42,018 nt of DNA from contig JACQXU010000048.1 in assembly GCA_016208545.1 (NCBI GenBank), positions 1-42,018 of the forward strand, in the 5' to 3' direction. The notes beneath the pieces were generated by a model that did no database searches, was not told the DNA's origin, and worked only from the letters and a program-made list of their open reading frames with translations. The DNA comes from Candidatus Uhrbacteria bacterium (lineage in GTDB: Bacteria; Patescibacteriota; Patescibacteriia; UBA9934; GWF2-40-263). The translations under genes and the position numbers were made by a program. Shown piece after piece: positions 1 through 8,752 of this stretch (position 1 is the stretch's first letter; every line of letters begins with the position of its first letter).

Positions 1-66
1 AGTGAAAAACAAGCCAGTCACAATTTTAATGGGTTATTGAGTACGATTTTGGAATGTGATGTCTAT
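1..66. repeat. End of a foldback (MITE-like) element, cut by the window edge
   Basis: This stretch is nearly identical to the reverse complement of about 37602-37667. The shared part ends in GGAATGTGATGTCTAT, the outer terminus of the 181 bp foldback at 37602-37782. The window begins at the base of that element's internal hairpin, so the rest presumably lies to the left. It ends 12 bp before the dnaE stop codon. The name MITE-like is inferred from size and symmetry only. Confidence 0.75.
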
Positions 67-77
67 CATATCATACT

Positions 78-3000
78 TTATGTCACTTTCACATTTTGTC
101 TTCCAACGAGTGATGTAATTTCATCTACTAACGAATCAGAAATCAAAACAGAATAATCAGTTTCAATTTGCCGAACACGGCCGCCTGATTCAACCAACAA
201 ACAAACCGATGTCGAACCCGGAGAGTGTTGCAACAAATTTCTCAATTGAGACACCAGTTCTGGAGTTGGTTTGCCTTGAAGCGCTATCGAAAGCGTTCCG
301 GATTGTAAAGGAGGCTCTTTCACGATTTCATTTGTCGGTTCCACCCATTGATTTTCAGAAAGCATTTTCTCGAGTTTCAAAAGTTGAGAATCGTTATAAA
401 CAATTAAACTATTTGCGAGCAAACTCATTTCTCCGTTTCTGCGAGAAACTTTTGCGCTAACGAGCATGAGCTTATCAACTTGCAAATTTTCCTTTGCTTT
501 TTCATAAACTTCCGGAAATAAAACTAATTCTATCGCGCCTGTTGTGTCTTCGATTCCGACAAATGCCATTTGATCGCCTTTTTTGGTAACTATTTCCTTG
601 ATAGAAGTCACAATGCCTGCACATTTAACAACGCGATTATTTATTTGCTCTTTCATTTTTCCACATTGCACAAGAAATTTTCCAAAAACATTTGCGCTTT
701 GTTCAAATGGATGAGCGCTTAGATAAAGACCAAGCAATTCTTTCTCCCACGAAAGAATTTCATGCATTTCTGCTGATGGTGTTTCGCGCAAAACAATCGC
801 GGAGTCCATTACGGCAGGCGAGAATGAAAATAAACTTTGCTGATTGGAAGATTTTTCTTTTTGAATAGTTTTGTTGTGCATTAAAATTCGATCAACATTT
901 TCAAGGAGCTGACGACGTTCGCCAAAACGATCCAGAGCGCCGGATTTTATCAAAGCCTCAAGCGATTTTTTGTTAAACGCGTGATGTGAAACCCGACCTG
1001 CAAAATCGGACAAATCTTTGAACGGTCCATTCTTTTTTCTCTCCGCAATTATCGCATCAACAACTTCCTCTCCCAAATTTTTGACAACAAGCAAACCAAA
1101 ACGAATTTGAGTGTCGTTCATGAAAGTAAAATCCTTCCGCGATTCATTTATGTCAGGAGGCAAAACAGCAATTCCGAGACGTTTGCATTCATGAACTGCT
1201 TCTGCGATTTTTTCCAAGTCCCCAACTTCGGCAGTCATAAGAGCCGTCATGTATTCGGCTGGAAAATTCGCTTTCATGTACGCTGTTTGATACGCGACCA
1301 TTCCATAACTTGCGGCATGGCTCTTATTAAATCCATATGCGGCGAACGGTTCGATAAGTTTCCAAAGTTGTCGAGCTTTGTCGTCAGAAAGTCCGTGCGC
1401 AACAAATCCCTCAAGCAATTTTATTTTTTGCATTGCCATTTCAGCTGGAATTTTTTTGCCCATTGCTTTGCGCAACTTGTCAGCTTCGAGCCAGGAATAT
1501 CCTGCCAGATGAATGGCTGTGAGCATGACGTCGTCCTGATAAACCAAAAGACCGTACGACTTTTTCAAAATCGGTTCCATGCGAGGATCAAGAAATGAAA
1601 TAAGCGACGCGTCGTGTTTGCGTTTTATATATTCCGGAATTGATTCAATTGGACCAGGACGATAAAGCGCAACCATTGCCATTAAATCTTCCACTCGTTC
1701 AGGTTTCAAATCCGTAAGATATTTTGTCATCCCTTCTCCATTCAACTGAAACACACCCATTGTGTGACCTTTTGCGAGAAGATTAAAAGTTTTTTTATTA
1801 TTGATCGGAATGCGCTCAATATCAATTTCAATTCCTTTCAATTTTTTAACAAGCGCGATCGCGTCTCCCAAAATCGATAAATTTCGGATTCCGAGAAAAT
1901 CTATTTTTACCAAACCTGCTGTTTCAACAGCGTGCATTTCATATTGTGTGATTATTTTTCCTTCGCGAGTGTCAATTTGAAGAGGAGTAAAATTTGTAAG
2001 ATCAGTCGGCGCGATAACTGTTCCAGCGGCGTGAATTGAAACATGACGGCTACAACCTTCAATTTGTTTCGCAAGATCAATAATGCGACGAACGTTTGCG
2101 TCTGTGTCGAATTTCTTTTTGAGATCTGGAGATTCATTAAGCGCACGAGTCAAAGTCATTGGAAAACCTTGCGAACCCATCGGAACTAGTTTTGCAATTT
2201 CATCAACCATTGAATATGAAAATCCGAGCGCGCGTCCAACATCGCGAACAGAACCGCGCGCGAGCATCGTTCCAAACGTACAAATCTGCGCGACTTTTTC
2301 TTGGCCGTATTTTCCACGAACGTAATCCAAAACTTCGTCGCGTCGGTTATCAGCAAAATCCGCATCAATATCCGGCGCTGACGGACGTTCTGGATTCAAA
2401 AAACGTTCAAACGGCAATTCGTAAGTTAAAGGATTGATGGATGAAATTCCAATTCCATAACTCACAAGCGAGCCTGCGGCAGAACCGCGCGTGGTTGTTG
2501 CGATTCCATTCGCGCGCGACCAGTTGATAAAATCAGAAACAATCAAAAAGTAAGGACAGAAACCTTTTTTATCAATAATCTCAAGTTCATACGCAAGACG
2601 TTTTTTCATAACGTCCGTTAGCGCGCCTTCTTTTTCTTCAAGTTGCTTTTCTGCGCGCTGTGTTAAAACTTGTCTGAATGTTTGTCCTTCTGGAATTTCG
2701 TATTTAGGGAAATTCCATTTTCCAAGTTCAAGTTCAAGCTGACAGCGATCAGCAATTCGGCGCGTGTTTTCAATCGCCTCTGGAACATCTGAAAAACGTT
2801 CCTCCATACACTCTTTACTAACCATTGACGCGTCATAATCATACGGATTGATTCTTTCAAAGTGTTCAAGTGTTTTTCCTCCTTTGATACAATTCAAAAT
2901 TTTCCAAGCTTCGGCATCTTGCGGTTTGATATAAAAAGTATTTTTCGTTGCCACAATCGGAACATTCATTTTTTTTCCAAGTTCAATCAGTTGAAAGTTT

Positions 3001-3515
3001 GCGCTTTCTTGTTCTGCAATTTCTGGACGATCAACGAGTTCAAGAAAAAAATTTCGTTCACCAAATATCTCGACGTACTCTGAAATAAGCTGTTTATCAA
3101 TTTCTGATGAAAGCGCAATCAATCCTTTTGAATGCTGACGCAAAACTTCCAAATCAATTCTTGGTTTGTAATAAAAGCCTTCGATAAATCCGATCGAGGA
3201 AAGAATAATCAAATTACGATATCCTTCTTCATTTTGTGCAAGGCAAACAAGACGAGAAGGTTTTGTGTCAATGTGCGCGCGTTTTAAATGACGTCCTTCG
3301 CGCGAAAGATAAAAATCAACCCCGATGATTGGTTTAATTCCGGCTTCTTTTGCTTTTTGATAAAACTCCATTGCGCCGTACATTGCGCCGTTGTCAGTAA
3401 GCGCCACAGAATCCATACCACAATTTTTGACATGAGAAATAATCTCTTTGATTTTCGGAAGAGCCTCGAGAAGAGAATAATGTGAATGGGTATGAAGGTG
3501 GACGAAGGAGGACAT
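78..3515 (-). CDS. dnaE: DNA polymerase III alpha subunit (DnaE)
   Basis: Replicative DNA polymerase of the C family, acting in the cytoplasm at the fork. It is 1145 aa from the chosen start, normal for DnaE. An N-terminal PHP domain opens with HLHTHSHYSLLEA. The PHP position usually read as TDHG is LTDNG here, so one metal ligand is lost, as in many DnaE proteins without active PHP proofreading. The palm carries PDIDADF and KIDFLG, the expected catalytic aspartates. A helix-hairpin-helix region and an OB fold (VKCAGIVTSIKEI) close the protein. The open frame extends upstream to 3611, but those 32 codons come from a Phe/Arg/Pro-rich tandem repeat. The ATG at 3515, just before SSFVHLHTH, matches the family start. 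It is last in a minus-strand run after pheS and pheT. Confidence 0.96.
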   Translation of the reverse strand: MSSFVHLHTHSHYSLLEALPKIKEIISHVKNCGMDSVALTDNGAMYGAMEFYQKAKEAGIKPIIGVDFYLSREGRHLKRAHIDTKPSRLVCLAQNEEGYRNLIILSSIGFIEGFYYKPRIDLEVLRQHSKGLIALSSEIDKQLISEYVEIFGERNFFLELVDRPEIAEQESANFQLIELGKKMNVPIVATKNTFYIKPQDAEAWKILNCIKGGKTLEHFERINPYDYDASMVSKECMEERFSDVPEAIENTRRIADRCQLELELGKWNFPKYEIPEGQTFRQVLTQRAEKQLEEKEGALTDVMKKRLAYELEIIDKKGFCPYFLIVSDFINWSRANGIATTTRGSAAGSLVSYGIGISSINPLTYELPFERFLNPERPSAPDIDADFADNRRDEVLDYVRGKYGQEKVAQICTFGTMLARGSVRDVGRALGFSYSMVDEIAKLVPMGSQGFPMTLTRALNESPDLKKKFDTDANVRRIIDLAKQIEGCSRHVSIHAAGTVIAPTDLTNFTPLQIDTREGKIITQYEMHAVETAGLVKIDFLGIRNLSILGDAIALVKKLKGIEIDIERIPINNKKTFNLLAKGHTMGVFQLNGEGMTKYLTDLKPERVEDLMAMVALYRPGPIESIPEYIKRKHDASLISFLDPRMEPILKKSYGLLVYQDDVMLTAIHLAGYSWLEADKLRKAMGKKIPAEMAMQKIKLLEGFVAHGLSDDKARQLWKLIEPFAAYGFNKSHAASYGMVAYQTAYMKANFPAEYMTALMTAEVGDLEKIAEAVHECKRLGIAVLPPDINESRKDFTFMNDTQIRFGLLVVKNLGEEVVDAIIAERKKNGPFKDLSDFAGRVSHHAFNKKSLEALIKSGALDRFGERRQLLENVDRILMHNKTIQKEKSSNQQSLFSFSPAVMDSAIVLRETPSAEMHEILSWEKELLGLYLSAHPFEQSANVFGKFLVQCGKMKEQINNRVVKCAGIVTSIKEIVTKKGDQMAFVGIEDTTGAIELVLFPEVYEKAKENLQVDKLMLVSAKVSRRNGEMSLLANSLIVYNDSQLLKLEKMLSENQWVEPTNEIVKEPPLQSGTLSIALQGKPTPELVSQLRNLLQHSPGSTSVCLLVESGGRVRQIETDYSVLISDSLVDEITSLVGRQNVKVT

Positions 3516-3527
3516 AAAAGAACCGAG

Positions 3528-3600
3528 AGGTCTGAAAAGTCGGAAAGGTCTGAAAGGTTGGAAAAGGCCGAAAGGTCGGAAAGGAAGACAGAATGAGGTT
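3528..3600. repeat. Degenerate GGTCTGAAA-type tandem repeat upstream of dnaE
   Basis: About seven imperfect units of the GGTCTGAAA/GGTCGGAAA type lie directly upstream of the dnaE start. Read with dnaE they would encode a run of Phe, Arg, Pro and Leu unlike any DnaE N-terminus. The same family occurs inside pheT at about 5830-5869. Confidence 0.75.
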
Positions 3601-3628
3601 ACCATTTTCAACCTGAGGAATCAAAAAA

Positions 3629-3682
3629 CGCAGGTTTAAGCCCGCGCCTATAACGTAACGCAGGCTAAAGCCTGCGGCTACC
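3629..3682. repeat. Two adjacent REP-like palindromes (GCAGGCTTTAGCCTGC type)
   Basis: The right copy (3658-3682) is a near-perfect palindrome around CGCAGGCTAAAGCCTGCG followed by GCTACC. The left copy (3629-3652) is a decayed version. The same palindrome lies in coding sequence at 28026-28048 and 35829-35852, and as a variant in pheT at 5801-5823. The pair occupies the gap between dnaE and the upstream small gene. Confidence 0.85.
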
Positions 3683-3685
3683 AAT

Positions 3686-3997
3686 TTATTTTCTGCTCTT
3701 TTTCGTCTTTTCCAACCGTTTTTCAACCAGATACTCCACTCCTTTTGCCGCAAGCCCCACAACAGTTCCAAGAGATGAAGTTGCGGTCTCAAACTTTGCC
3801 TGAATACCGGAAAGCGCTGATTCAACTTTGTGCATTACTTCCCTTCCTTCATTCATTGTGTCATTTACATTTCGCAACATTGATGCCATCTGCCACAAAA
3901 GCCAAAAAATCGCGGCCGTGAGCCAAAGCGCGCAGAAAGCAAGAACGATGTAAAGTATATCAAGTGGCGAAAACATAGTTTGCTTAACATCTGACAT
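3686..3997 (-). CDS. Small membrane protein, single N-terminal helix plus coiled coil
   Basis: 103 aa; no firm family. One hydrophobic helix (about residues 10-36, LDILYIVLAFCALWL) is followed by a helical stretch with heptad-like spacing and a very basic tail ending KKSRK. The shape resembles DUF948-type anchor proteins: membrane anchor plus short cytoplasmic coiled coil. An internal ATG at residue 8 is an alternative start. It lies 14 bp downstream of pheT on the same strand. Role unknown. Confidence 0.7.
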   Translation of the reverse strand: MSDVKQTMFSPLDILYIVLAFCALWLTAAIFWLLWQMASMLRNVNDTMNEGREVMHKVESALSGIQAKFETATSSLGTVVGLAAKGVEYLVEKRLEKTKKSRK

Positions 3998-4011
3998 TTG
4001 TTAAAAAAATA

Positions 4012-6450
4012 TTATGATCTAAGTATAGCATTAAATTCTTCTTTCAGCACACGGCGGATTTTTTCAACTTCATTATCAACTTCTTTTGATTCAAGTGTTC
4101 GTTCATTAGACCGAAATGACAAATGAATCGCGAGAGATTTTTTTCCTTCGTCAACACCTTTGCCTCGATAAACATCAAACAATTCAATTTGTTCAAGAAG
4201 TGTTGAAATTTTTCCTAACTTCTCTTCGATCATTTTGTATTCAATCTTTTCATCAAGAACAAACGCGAGATCACGTTTCACTTCTGGAAATTGTGGAATC
4301 GGTTTGAATGATTTAACCGATGTGTATTTCGAAAAAAAATCTTGCTCACGAATGTCAATCAAAACGCAAGCAGAATCCAAACCAAAATTTTTTACGAACA
4401 TGTCGCTAACTTGCCCAATTTCGCCAACATAATTTTTACCTATAGAAATTCCTGCAAGACGGCCATCGTGATAATGCGCGATGTAGTCAGCCGGATCGCG
4501 TGAACGTTCGAGTGACCAGTCGTTGATTCCTAGTTCTCGCATCAAACGCGCAAGCGCTCCTTTTGAGCGCAAAAATAATTCACGTCCATCTTTTCCATAG
4601 CAAGCCATCACTAGATTCAGTGGTTCGTCTGGGAGATCGCCTTTTTTTGGAATGTAAACTGGAGCGATTTCAAACAAATCTGCTTCTGGAAAACGATGCT
4701 GATTTTGTTCAACTGTTGTAAGCATGCTTGGAACAAGAGAAGGACGCATGAATTCAAATTCACTGCTAAGTGGATTACGCAAAACAATCGCGTCTTCTTT
4801 TTTTATTCCGTATTCAGTGAGCTGTTTTTCGGAAAAAAATGAATATGAATATACTTCTGTAAAACCAGCGCCTTTCAAAATTTCTCTTGTTCGACGCTGA
4901 AACTTTATCGCTTGATCTTCTTGAATTAATTGAATTTCACCAGACGGAAAAATAGAAGGAAAATTTTCATACCCATGCACGCGAGCGATCTCTTCAACAA
5001 AGTCAACAGGAGCTTCAATATCGTGATCGCGCCAATAAGGAACAGTAACAGAGAAAGTCATGGAGTCGTGGAGTCGTGGAGTCGTGGAGTCATTCTGATT
5101 CACAACAAACCCGAGTCGCTCCAAAATCTCAATCATCTTTTTGTCTTCCATTTCAATTCCCATAAGTTTCCTAGCTTTCTGCGTATCAAAAGGAAATACG
5201 CGTGGTTCGTAAGACTTTGCTTGTTCTGTAATGATTAATGAAGCAACACGTCCTCCTGTCAATTCCGTGATGAGTTCGACAGCTCGCGCAATAGCTGGTT
5301 CTATCGATTCTGTTGAAAGACCTTTTTCAAACAATAACTGCGAATCAGAATACAAATTCAAAGCGCGCGCTGTGCGTCGAACAGAAACAGGATCAAACGT
5401 CGCGCTCTCAATCAAAACACGCGTTGTGTTTTCTGTTGTTGCTGTTTCTTCTCCACCCATTACTCCAGCAACTGCGATTGGTTTTTTCACATCTGCAATC
5501 ACGAGCATATCGTGACTAAATTCATAAGTTTTTCCATCAAGCGCTTTCATCTTCTCACCTTTTTTTGCTTTGCGAACAATAATTTTTTCACCATCAAGTT
5601 TGTCAGCGTCAAACGCATGAAGCGGCTGACCGTATTCGTGCAAAACGTAATTTGTGATATCAACAACATTATTTATCGGGCGATGTCCGGCGAGCAGTAA
5701 ACGTTTTTGCAACCACCATGGCGACGGCCCGACTTTAACGTTCTCAATCAAAATTGCAGAATACTTCGGACAAAATTCTGGCTCTTTCACTTCAATCCAA
5801 CCACGGCTAAAGCCGTGGGCTACTTCTTTTCCTCCTTTCAGACTTTTCAGACCTTTCAGACCTTTTCCCGTCACAACCGCTCCTTCCCTCGCCTGCCCGA
5901 TAATACTCATGCAATCAACACGATTACTCGTCACTTCAATATCAAAAATAGTGTCGTCAAGTTCAAGCGCTTTCGCAATTGACGTTCCGGGTTTTGCAGA
6001 AGTAAGTTCTGTTATATCCCAAATCTCATGATATCCATGTGGCAATTTTTCAAAACCGATTTCCTCAACAGCGCAAATCATTCCAAAACTTTCAACTCCG
6101 CGAATTTTTGTTTTTGCAAGTTCAACCAAATCCCCTTCTCCATGCCATTTAACTTTTGCTCCAGGGAGTCCTACAACAACTCGTTGTCCTTCTGATAAAT
6201 TAACCCCGCCGCAAATTATTTCCACTGTTTCTTTTCCAATATCCGTTTCAGCGATTTTTAATTTATCAGCGTTTGGATGCGGTTTCACTTTTTTTACAAA
6301 CCCAACAACCATTTTTTCAAAACGTTCAGAAAGACGATCAATTCGTTCAACAGAATTTCCGACAGCAGTTGTTTCCTTCGCAAATTTTTCCGGCGAAAAA
6401 TCGGTGTCGAGATATTCTTTAATCCAATTGTAGGAAATGAGAATGTTCAT
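4012..6450 (-). CDS. pheT: Phenylalanyl-tRNA synthetase beta subunit (PheT)
   Basis: Beta chain of the alpha2-beta2 class II synthetase that charges tRNA-Phe; partner of the adjacent pheS. 812 aa. Domain order is normal: tRNA-binding OB fold (about 40-150), B3/B4 (from about 215), B5, catalytic-like core, and a C-terminal ferredoxin-like anticodon-binding domain (from about residue 715). Three repeat insertions sit in frame. A Lys/Gly/Leu run at about 194-207 comes from a GGTCTGAAA-type repeat. VAHGFSRGW (about 209-217) comes from a REP-like palindrome. DSTTPRLHDS (about 453-462) comes from an 8-bp tandem repeat. All lie between conserved segments, so the protein probably still folds. Only 3 bp separate it from pheS. 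Confidence 0.96.
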   Translation of the reverse strand: MNILISYNWIKEYLDTDFSPEKFAKETTAVGNSVERIDRLSERFEKMVVGFVKKVKPHPNADKLKIAETDIGKETVEIICGGVNLSEGQRVVVGLPGAKVKWHGEGDLVELAKTKIRGVESFGMICAVEEIGFEKLPHGYHEIWDITELTSAKPGTSIAKALELDDTIFDIEVTSNRVDCMSIIGQAREGAVVTGKGLKGLKSLKGGKEVAHGFSRGWIEVKEPEFCPKYSAILIENVKVGPSPWWLQKRLLLAGHRPINNVVDITNYVLHEYGQPLHAFDADKLDGEKIIVRKAKKGEKMKALDGKTYEFSHDMLVIADVKKPIAVAGVMGGEETATTENTTRVLIESATFDPVSVRRTARALNLYSDSQLLFEKGLSTESIEPAIARAVELITELTGGRVASLIITEQAKSYEPRVFPFDTQKARKLMGIEMEDKKMIEILERLGFVVNQNDSTTPRLHDSMTFSVTVPYWRDHDIEAPVDFVEEIARVHGYENFPSIFPSGEIQLIQEDQAIKFQRRTREILKGAGFTEVYSYSFFSEKQLTEYGIKKEDAIVLRNPLSSEFEFMRPSLVPSMLTTVEQNQHRFPEADLFEIAPVYIPKKGDLPDEPLNLVMACYGKDGRELFLRSKGALARLMRELGINDWSLERSRDPADYIAHYHDGRLAGISIGKNYVGEIGQVSDMFVKNFGLDSACVLIDIREQDFFSKYTSVKSFKPIPQFPEVKRDLAFVLDEKIEYKMIEEKLGKISTLLEQIELFDVYRGKGVDEGKKSLAIHLSFRSNERTLESKEVDNEVEKIRRVLKEEFNAILRS
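5058..5092. repeat. Eight-base tandem repeat (GGAGTCGT) inside pheT
   Basis: Four head-to-tail units of GGAGTCGT (the last imperfect) within pheT, encoding DSTTPRLHDS on the minus strand. It belongs to the GAGTC repeat family also seen at 12153-12250, 13125-13208, 29986-30016 and 39590-39625. The unit length is not a multiple of three. Confidence 0.85.
5801..5869. repeat. REP-like palindrome plus GGTCTGAAA-type tandem repeat inside pheT
   Basis: The palindrome CCACGGCTAAAGCCGTGG (5801-5818, followed by GCTAC) sits next to a tandem of TTTCAGACC units (about 5830-5869). Both read in frame in pheT, giving VAHGFSRG and a Lys/Gly/Leu run. These are the two families that also sit side by side upstream of dnaE. 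Confidence 0.85.
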
Positions 6451-6453
6451 AAT

Positions 6454-7500
6454 TTAAAACTGCTTCACAAATCTCAAATCATTTTTATACAGCACACGAA
6501 TGTCATCGATTTTAATTCCTTCGCGCATCATGAGAGTTCGTTCAACACCCCAACCAAAAGCGAATCCGGAATATACTTCAGGATCAAGTCCGCCAGCTTT
6601 AATTACATTTGGATGAACCATTCCAGCGCCGCCAAGTTCAAGCCAACCACCTTTGCATAAACGACAATTTCCATTTTCATTTCCACCGCAAACTTCACAT
6701 GTTATATCAACTTCGAAACTCGGTTCTGTAAAACGAAAATGATGCGGGCGCAAGCGCGTGAGTCTGTCTGGTCCAAAAAACGTCTTTGCAAAATAATCCA
6801 GGATTCCTTTTAAGTGAATAACCGAGATATTCTTATCAATCATCAATCCTTCAAACTGATGAAACATAGGAAGATGTTTAATATCAATTTGACGACGATA
6901 TGTTCGATTTATATTTATAATACGAATCGGCGGCTTTGTTGTTTCCATCACGCGAACTTGAGAATTTGATGTATGAGGCGTAAGAACAATTTTACCTTTT
7001 TTCCCTTCTGGTAAATCAACAAAAAAAGTTTCCCAATCATCGCGAGCCGGATGATCTTTTGGCATGTTAAGCGACTCAAAAACATAATAATCCCAATCAA
7101 TTTCTGGGGCGCGCACTGAAGTAAAACCAACGCGCGCGAAAATGTCAGTGATCTCCGAAATCGCTTGAGTTGTTGGATGTAAATGTCCTTCTTCCGAAAA
7201 TTTCCCCGGCTCTGTTACGTCAATCCATTCTTGCACGAGACGAAAACCAGGATGTCTCATATCAAGTTCCGTTTCTTTTTGTCCGTAAGCGGTTTCAAGC
7301 GCGTCTTTTACTTCGTTTGCGAGTTTGCCGATTGCTCTTCGCTCTTCATCCGCAAGAGTTACGACATCTTTGAGAAGAGTTTTAAATTTTCCTTTGCGTC
7401 CCAAAAACTCATTTTTCACCTCCTCAAGCGCAACACGATCTTTAACATCGCGCAAAATTTTTTCAAAATCTTTTTTTAGTTGCTCCAATTTTGCTTTCAT
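6454..7500 (-). CDS. pheS: Phenylalanyl-tRNA synthetase alpha subunit (PheS)
   Basis: Catalytic alpha chain of phenylalanyl-tRNA synthetase; 348 aa, usual length. An N-terminal coiled-coil arm (1-90) is followed by the class II catalytic domain with GPEIDWDYYVFESLNMP and the conserved DHPARD motif, then FTEPSFEVD. A four-cysteine cluster follows (CEVCGG, then CRLCKGGW), a likely zinc site of the kind seen in some bacterial PheS. The C-terminal GFAFGWGVERTLMM carries the motif 3 arginine. It begins the pheS-pheT pair; a REP-type palindrome fills the gap upstream. Confidence 0.97.
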   Translation of the reverse strand: MKAKLEQLKKDFEKILRDVKDRVALEEVKNEFLGRKGKFKTLLKDVVTLADEERRAIGKLANEVKDALETAYGQKETELDMRHPGFRLVQEWIDVTEPGKFSEEGHLHPTTQAISEITDIFARVGFTSVRAPEIDWDYYVFESLNMPKDHPARDDWETFFVDLPEGKKGKIVLTPHTSNSQVRVMETTKPPIRIININRTYRRQIDIKHLPMFHQFEGLMIDKNISVIHLKGILDYFAKTFFGPDRLTRLRPHHFRFTEPSFEVDITCEVCGGNENGNCRLCKGGWLELGGAGMVHPNVIKAGGLDPEVYSGFAFGWGVERTLMMREGIKIDDIRVLYKNDLRFVKQF

Positions 7501-7509
7501 ATAATTTTT

Positions 7510-7594
7510 GCCATTGCGAAGGAGCGCCAGCTACCGAAGCAATCTCTTTGCTTAGATTGCTTCGTCGTCACTGCGTTCCTCCTAGTAATGACAC
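7510..7594. repeat. CATTGCGA...GCAATCT-type long palindromic repeat
   Basis: An imperfect inverted repeat that starts CCATTGCGAAGGAGCG and ends with AGTAATGACA, with arms meeting near GCAATCTCTTTGCTTAGATTGC. It fills the gap between rseP and pheS. The same family occurs at 18346-18427, and a fragment (TCATTGCGAGG) at about 41759-41769. Confidence 0.85.
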
Positions 7595-7597
7595 GGA

Positions 7598-8707
7598 CTA
7601 AATGAATGATTTTATCGCTCCTAATATCTCATCTCCAAAATTTACAAAATCTTTATAAGTTACAAGAACGACAAGAACCATAAGTAATAAAAATCCAAAA
7701 TTGTGAACTGCGGTTTCTATTTTTACATTCACATTTTTTCCTCGGAACTTTTCGATGACCAAAAAAAGCAAACGTCCGCCGTCAAGCGCTGGAAATGGAA
7801 GAACATTTATAACAGCAAGGTTGATAGACAACAGCGCAGTAAATTGCAAAAGATGAATGAGCCCAAGCGCCGCGACTTGTCCTGTCAAAACCGCGATCCC
7901 GACTGGTCCTGAAAGATCAACTCCAACTCCTTGTCCCGAAATCAAATTTGCGATTATTCCAATGAACGCCGCTACAATCGCGAACGTCAATTCGCCAGTT
8001 GTGAGAATTCCTTGCCAAATTGACTGAAAGAAAGGATACGACACAAAACCAGTTAATTCAAATCCAAGTCCGATACCGATAATTTCCGTGCCTTCAAGCG
8101 GCTCTGAAGTTAAAACGAATGTTTTGTACGACTCGTCTTTTGATTGTGTTACAAGTTCAATTCCGCTTAAACCTTTTTCTGAAATATGGTCTCTTGCGTC
8201 TTGTGCTAAATCGAATACGCGTCCGTCAATTGAAACTATATTGTCACCTTCGTTTACTCCTGCTTCTTTTGCGGGAGATTTTTCTAAAACAGTCATTATT
8301 GTGAGTTTTGATTCTTCAACACGAGCGGATTTTGGCAAATTTTCATCAACGATGCTTGGCAAACCAACCATAAATCCAATTGACAAAAAAATTGCGGCGA
8401 GCACGAGATTCATTGCAACTCCAGCGATGAGAACCGAAAATCTCTGCCAAATTTTTTTTGAAGCAAAACTGTCTGAATCTTCTTTGTGATCGCCGGATTC
8501 GCCTTTTATTCTCACAAATCCTCCAAGCGGAATCCAGTTGATGGAATAGACTGTGTCGCCTTTTTTTATTCCGAATAATTTTGGTGGAAACCCAAATCCA
8601 AATTCTTCAACTTTCATTCCAGTTTTTTTCGCAACCAAAAAATGCCCGAGCTCGTGAACGAAAACGAGCAAAGATAAGACGATGATAAACAATAAAATGG
8701 TTCCCAT
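7598..8707 (-). CDS. rseP: RIP-type site-2 zinc metalloprotease (RseP/RasP family)
   Basis: Intramembrane protease that cleaves transmembrane substrates such as anti-sigma factors; substrate here unknown. 369 aa. The first membrane helix carries the zinc site HELGH (residues 18-22), one PDZ domain follows in the middle (VLEKSPAKEAGVNEGDNIV), and the last helices carry NVLPFPALDGGR, supplying the third ligand. The frame stays open to 8731, but the ATG at 8707 (MGTILLFII) puts the start at the first helix as is usual. No convincing Shine-Dalgarno site is seen. It lies between tyrS plus an unknown gene upstream and pheST downstream. Confidence 0.94.
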   Translation of the reverse strand: MGTILLFIIVLSLLVFVHELGHFLVAKKTGMKVEEFGFGFPPKLFGIKKGDTVYSINWIPLGGFVRIKGESGDHKEDSDSFASKKIWQRFSVLIAGVAMNLVLAAIFLSIGFMVGLPSIVDENLPKSARVEESKLTIMTVLEKSPAKEAGVNEGDNIVSIDGRVFDLAQDARDHISEKGLSGIELVTQSKDESYKTFVLTSEPLEGTEIIGIGLGFELTGFVSYPFFQSIWQGILTTGELTFAIVAAFIGIIANLISGQGVGVDLSGPVGIAVLTGQVAALGLIHLLQFTALLSINLAVINVLPFPALDGGRLLFLVIEKFRGKNVNVKIETAVHNFGFLLLMVLVVLVTYKDFVNFGDEILGAIKSFI

Positions 8708-8752
8708 AATGTGGTTAATGGTACAGCGCAACAGACGAGTTTACAAATCAAC

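Noticed and set aside
1107..1598. 163-residue frame antisense to dnaE
   Set aside because: dnaE has full family evidence on the other strand; this frame has none.
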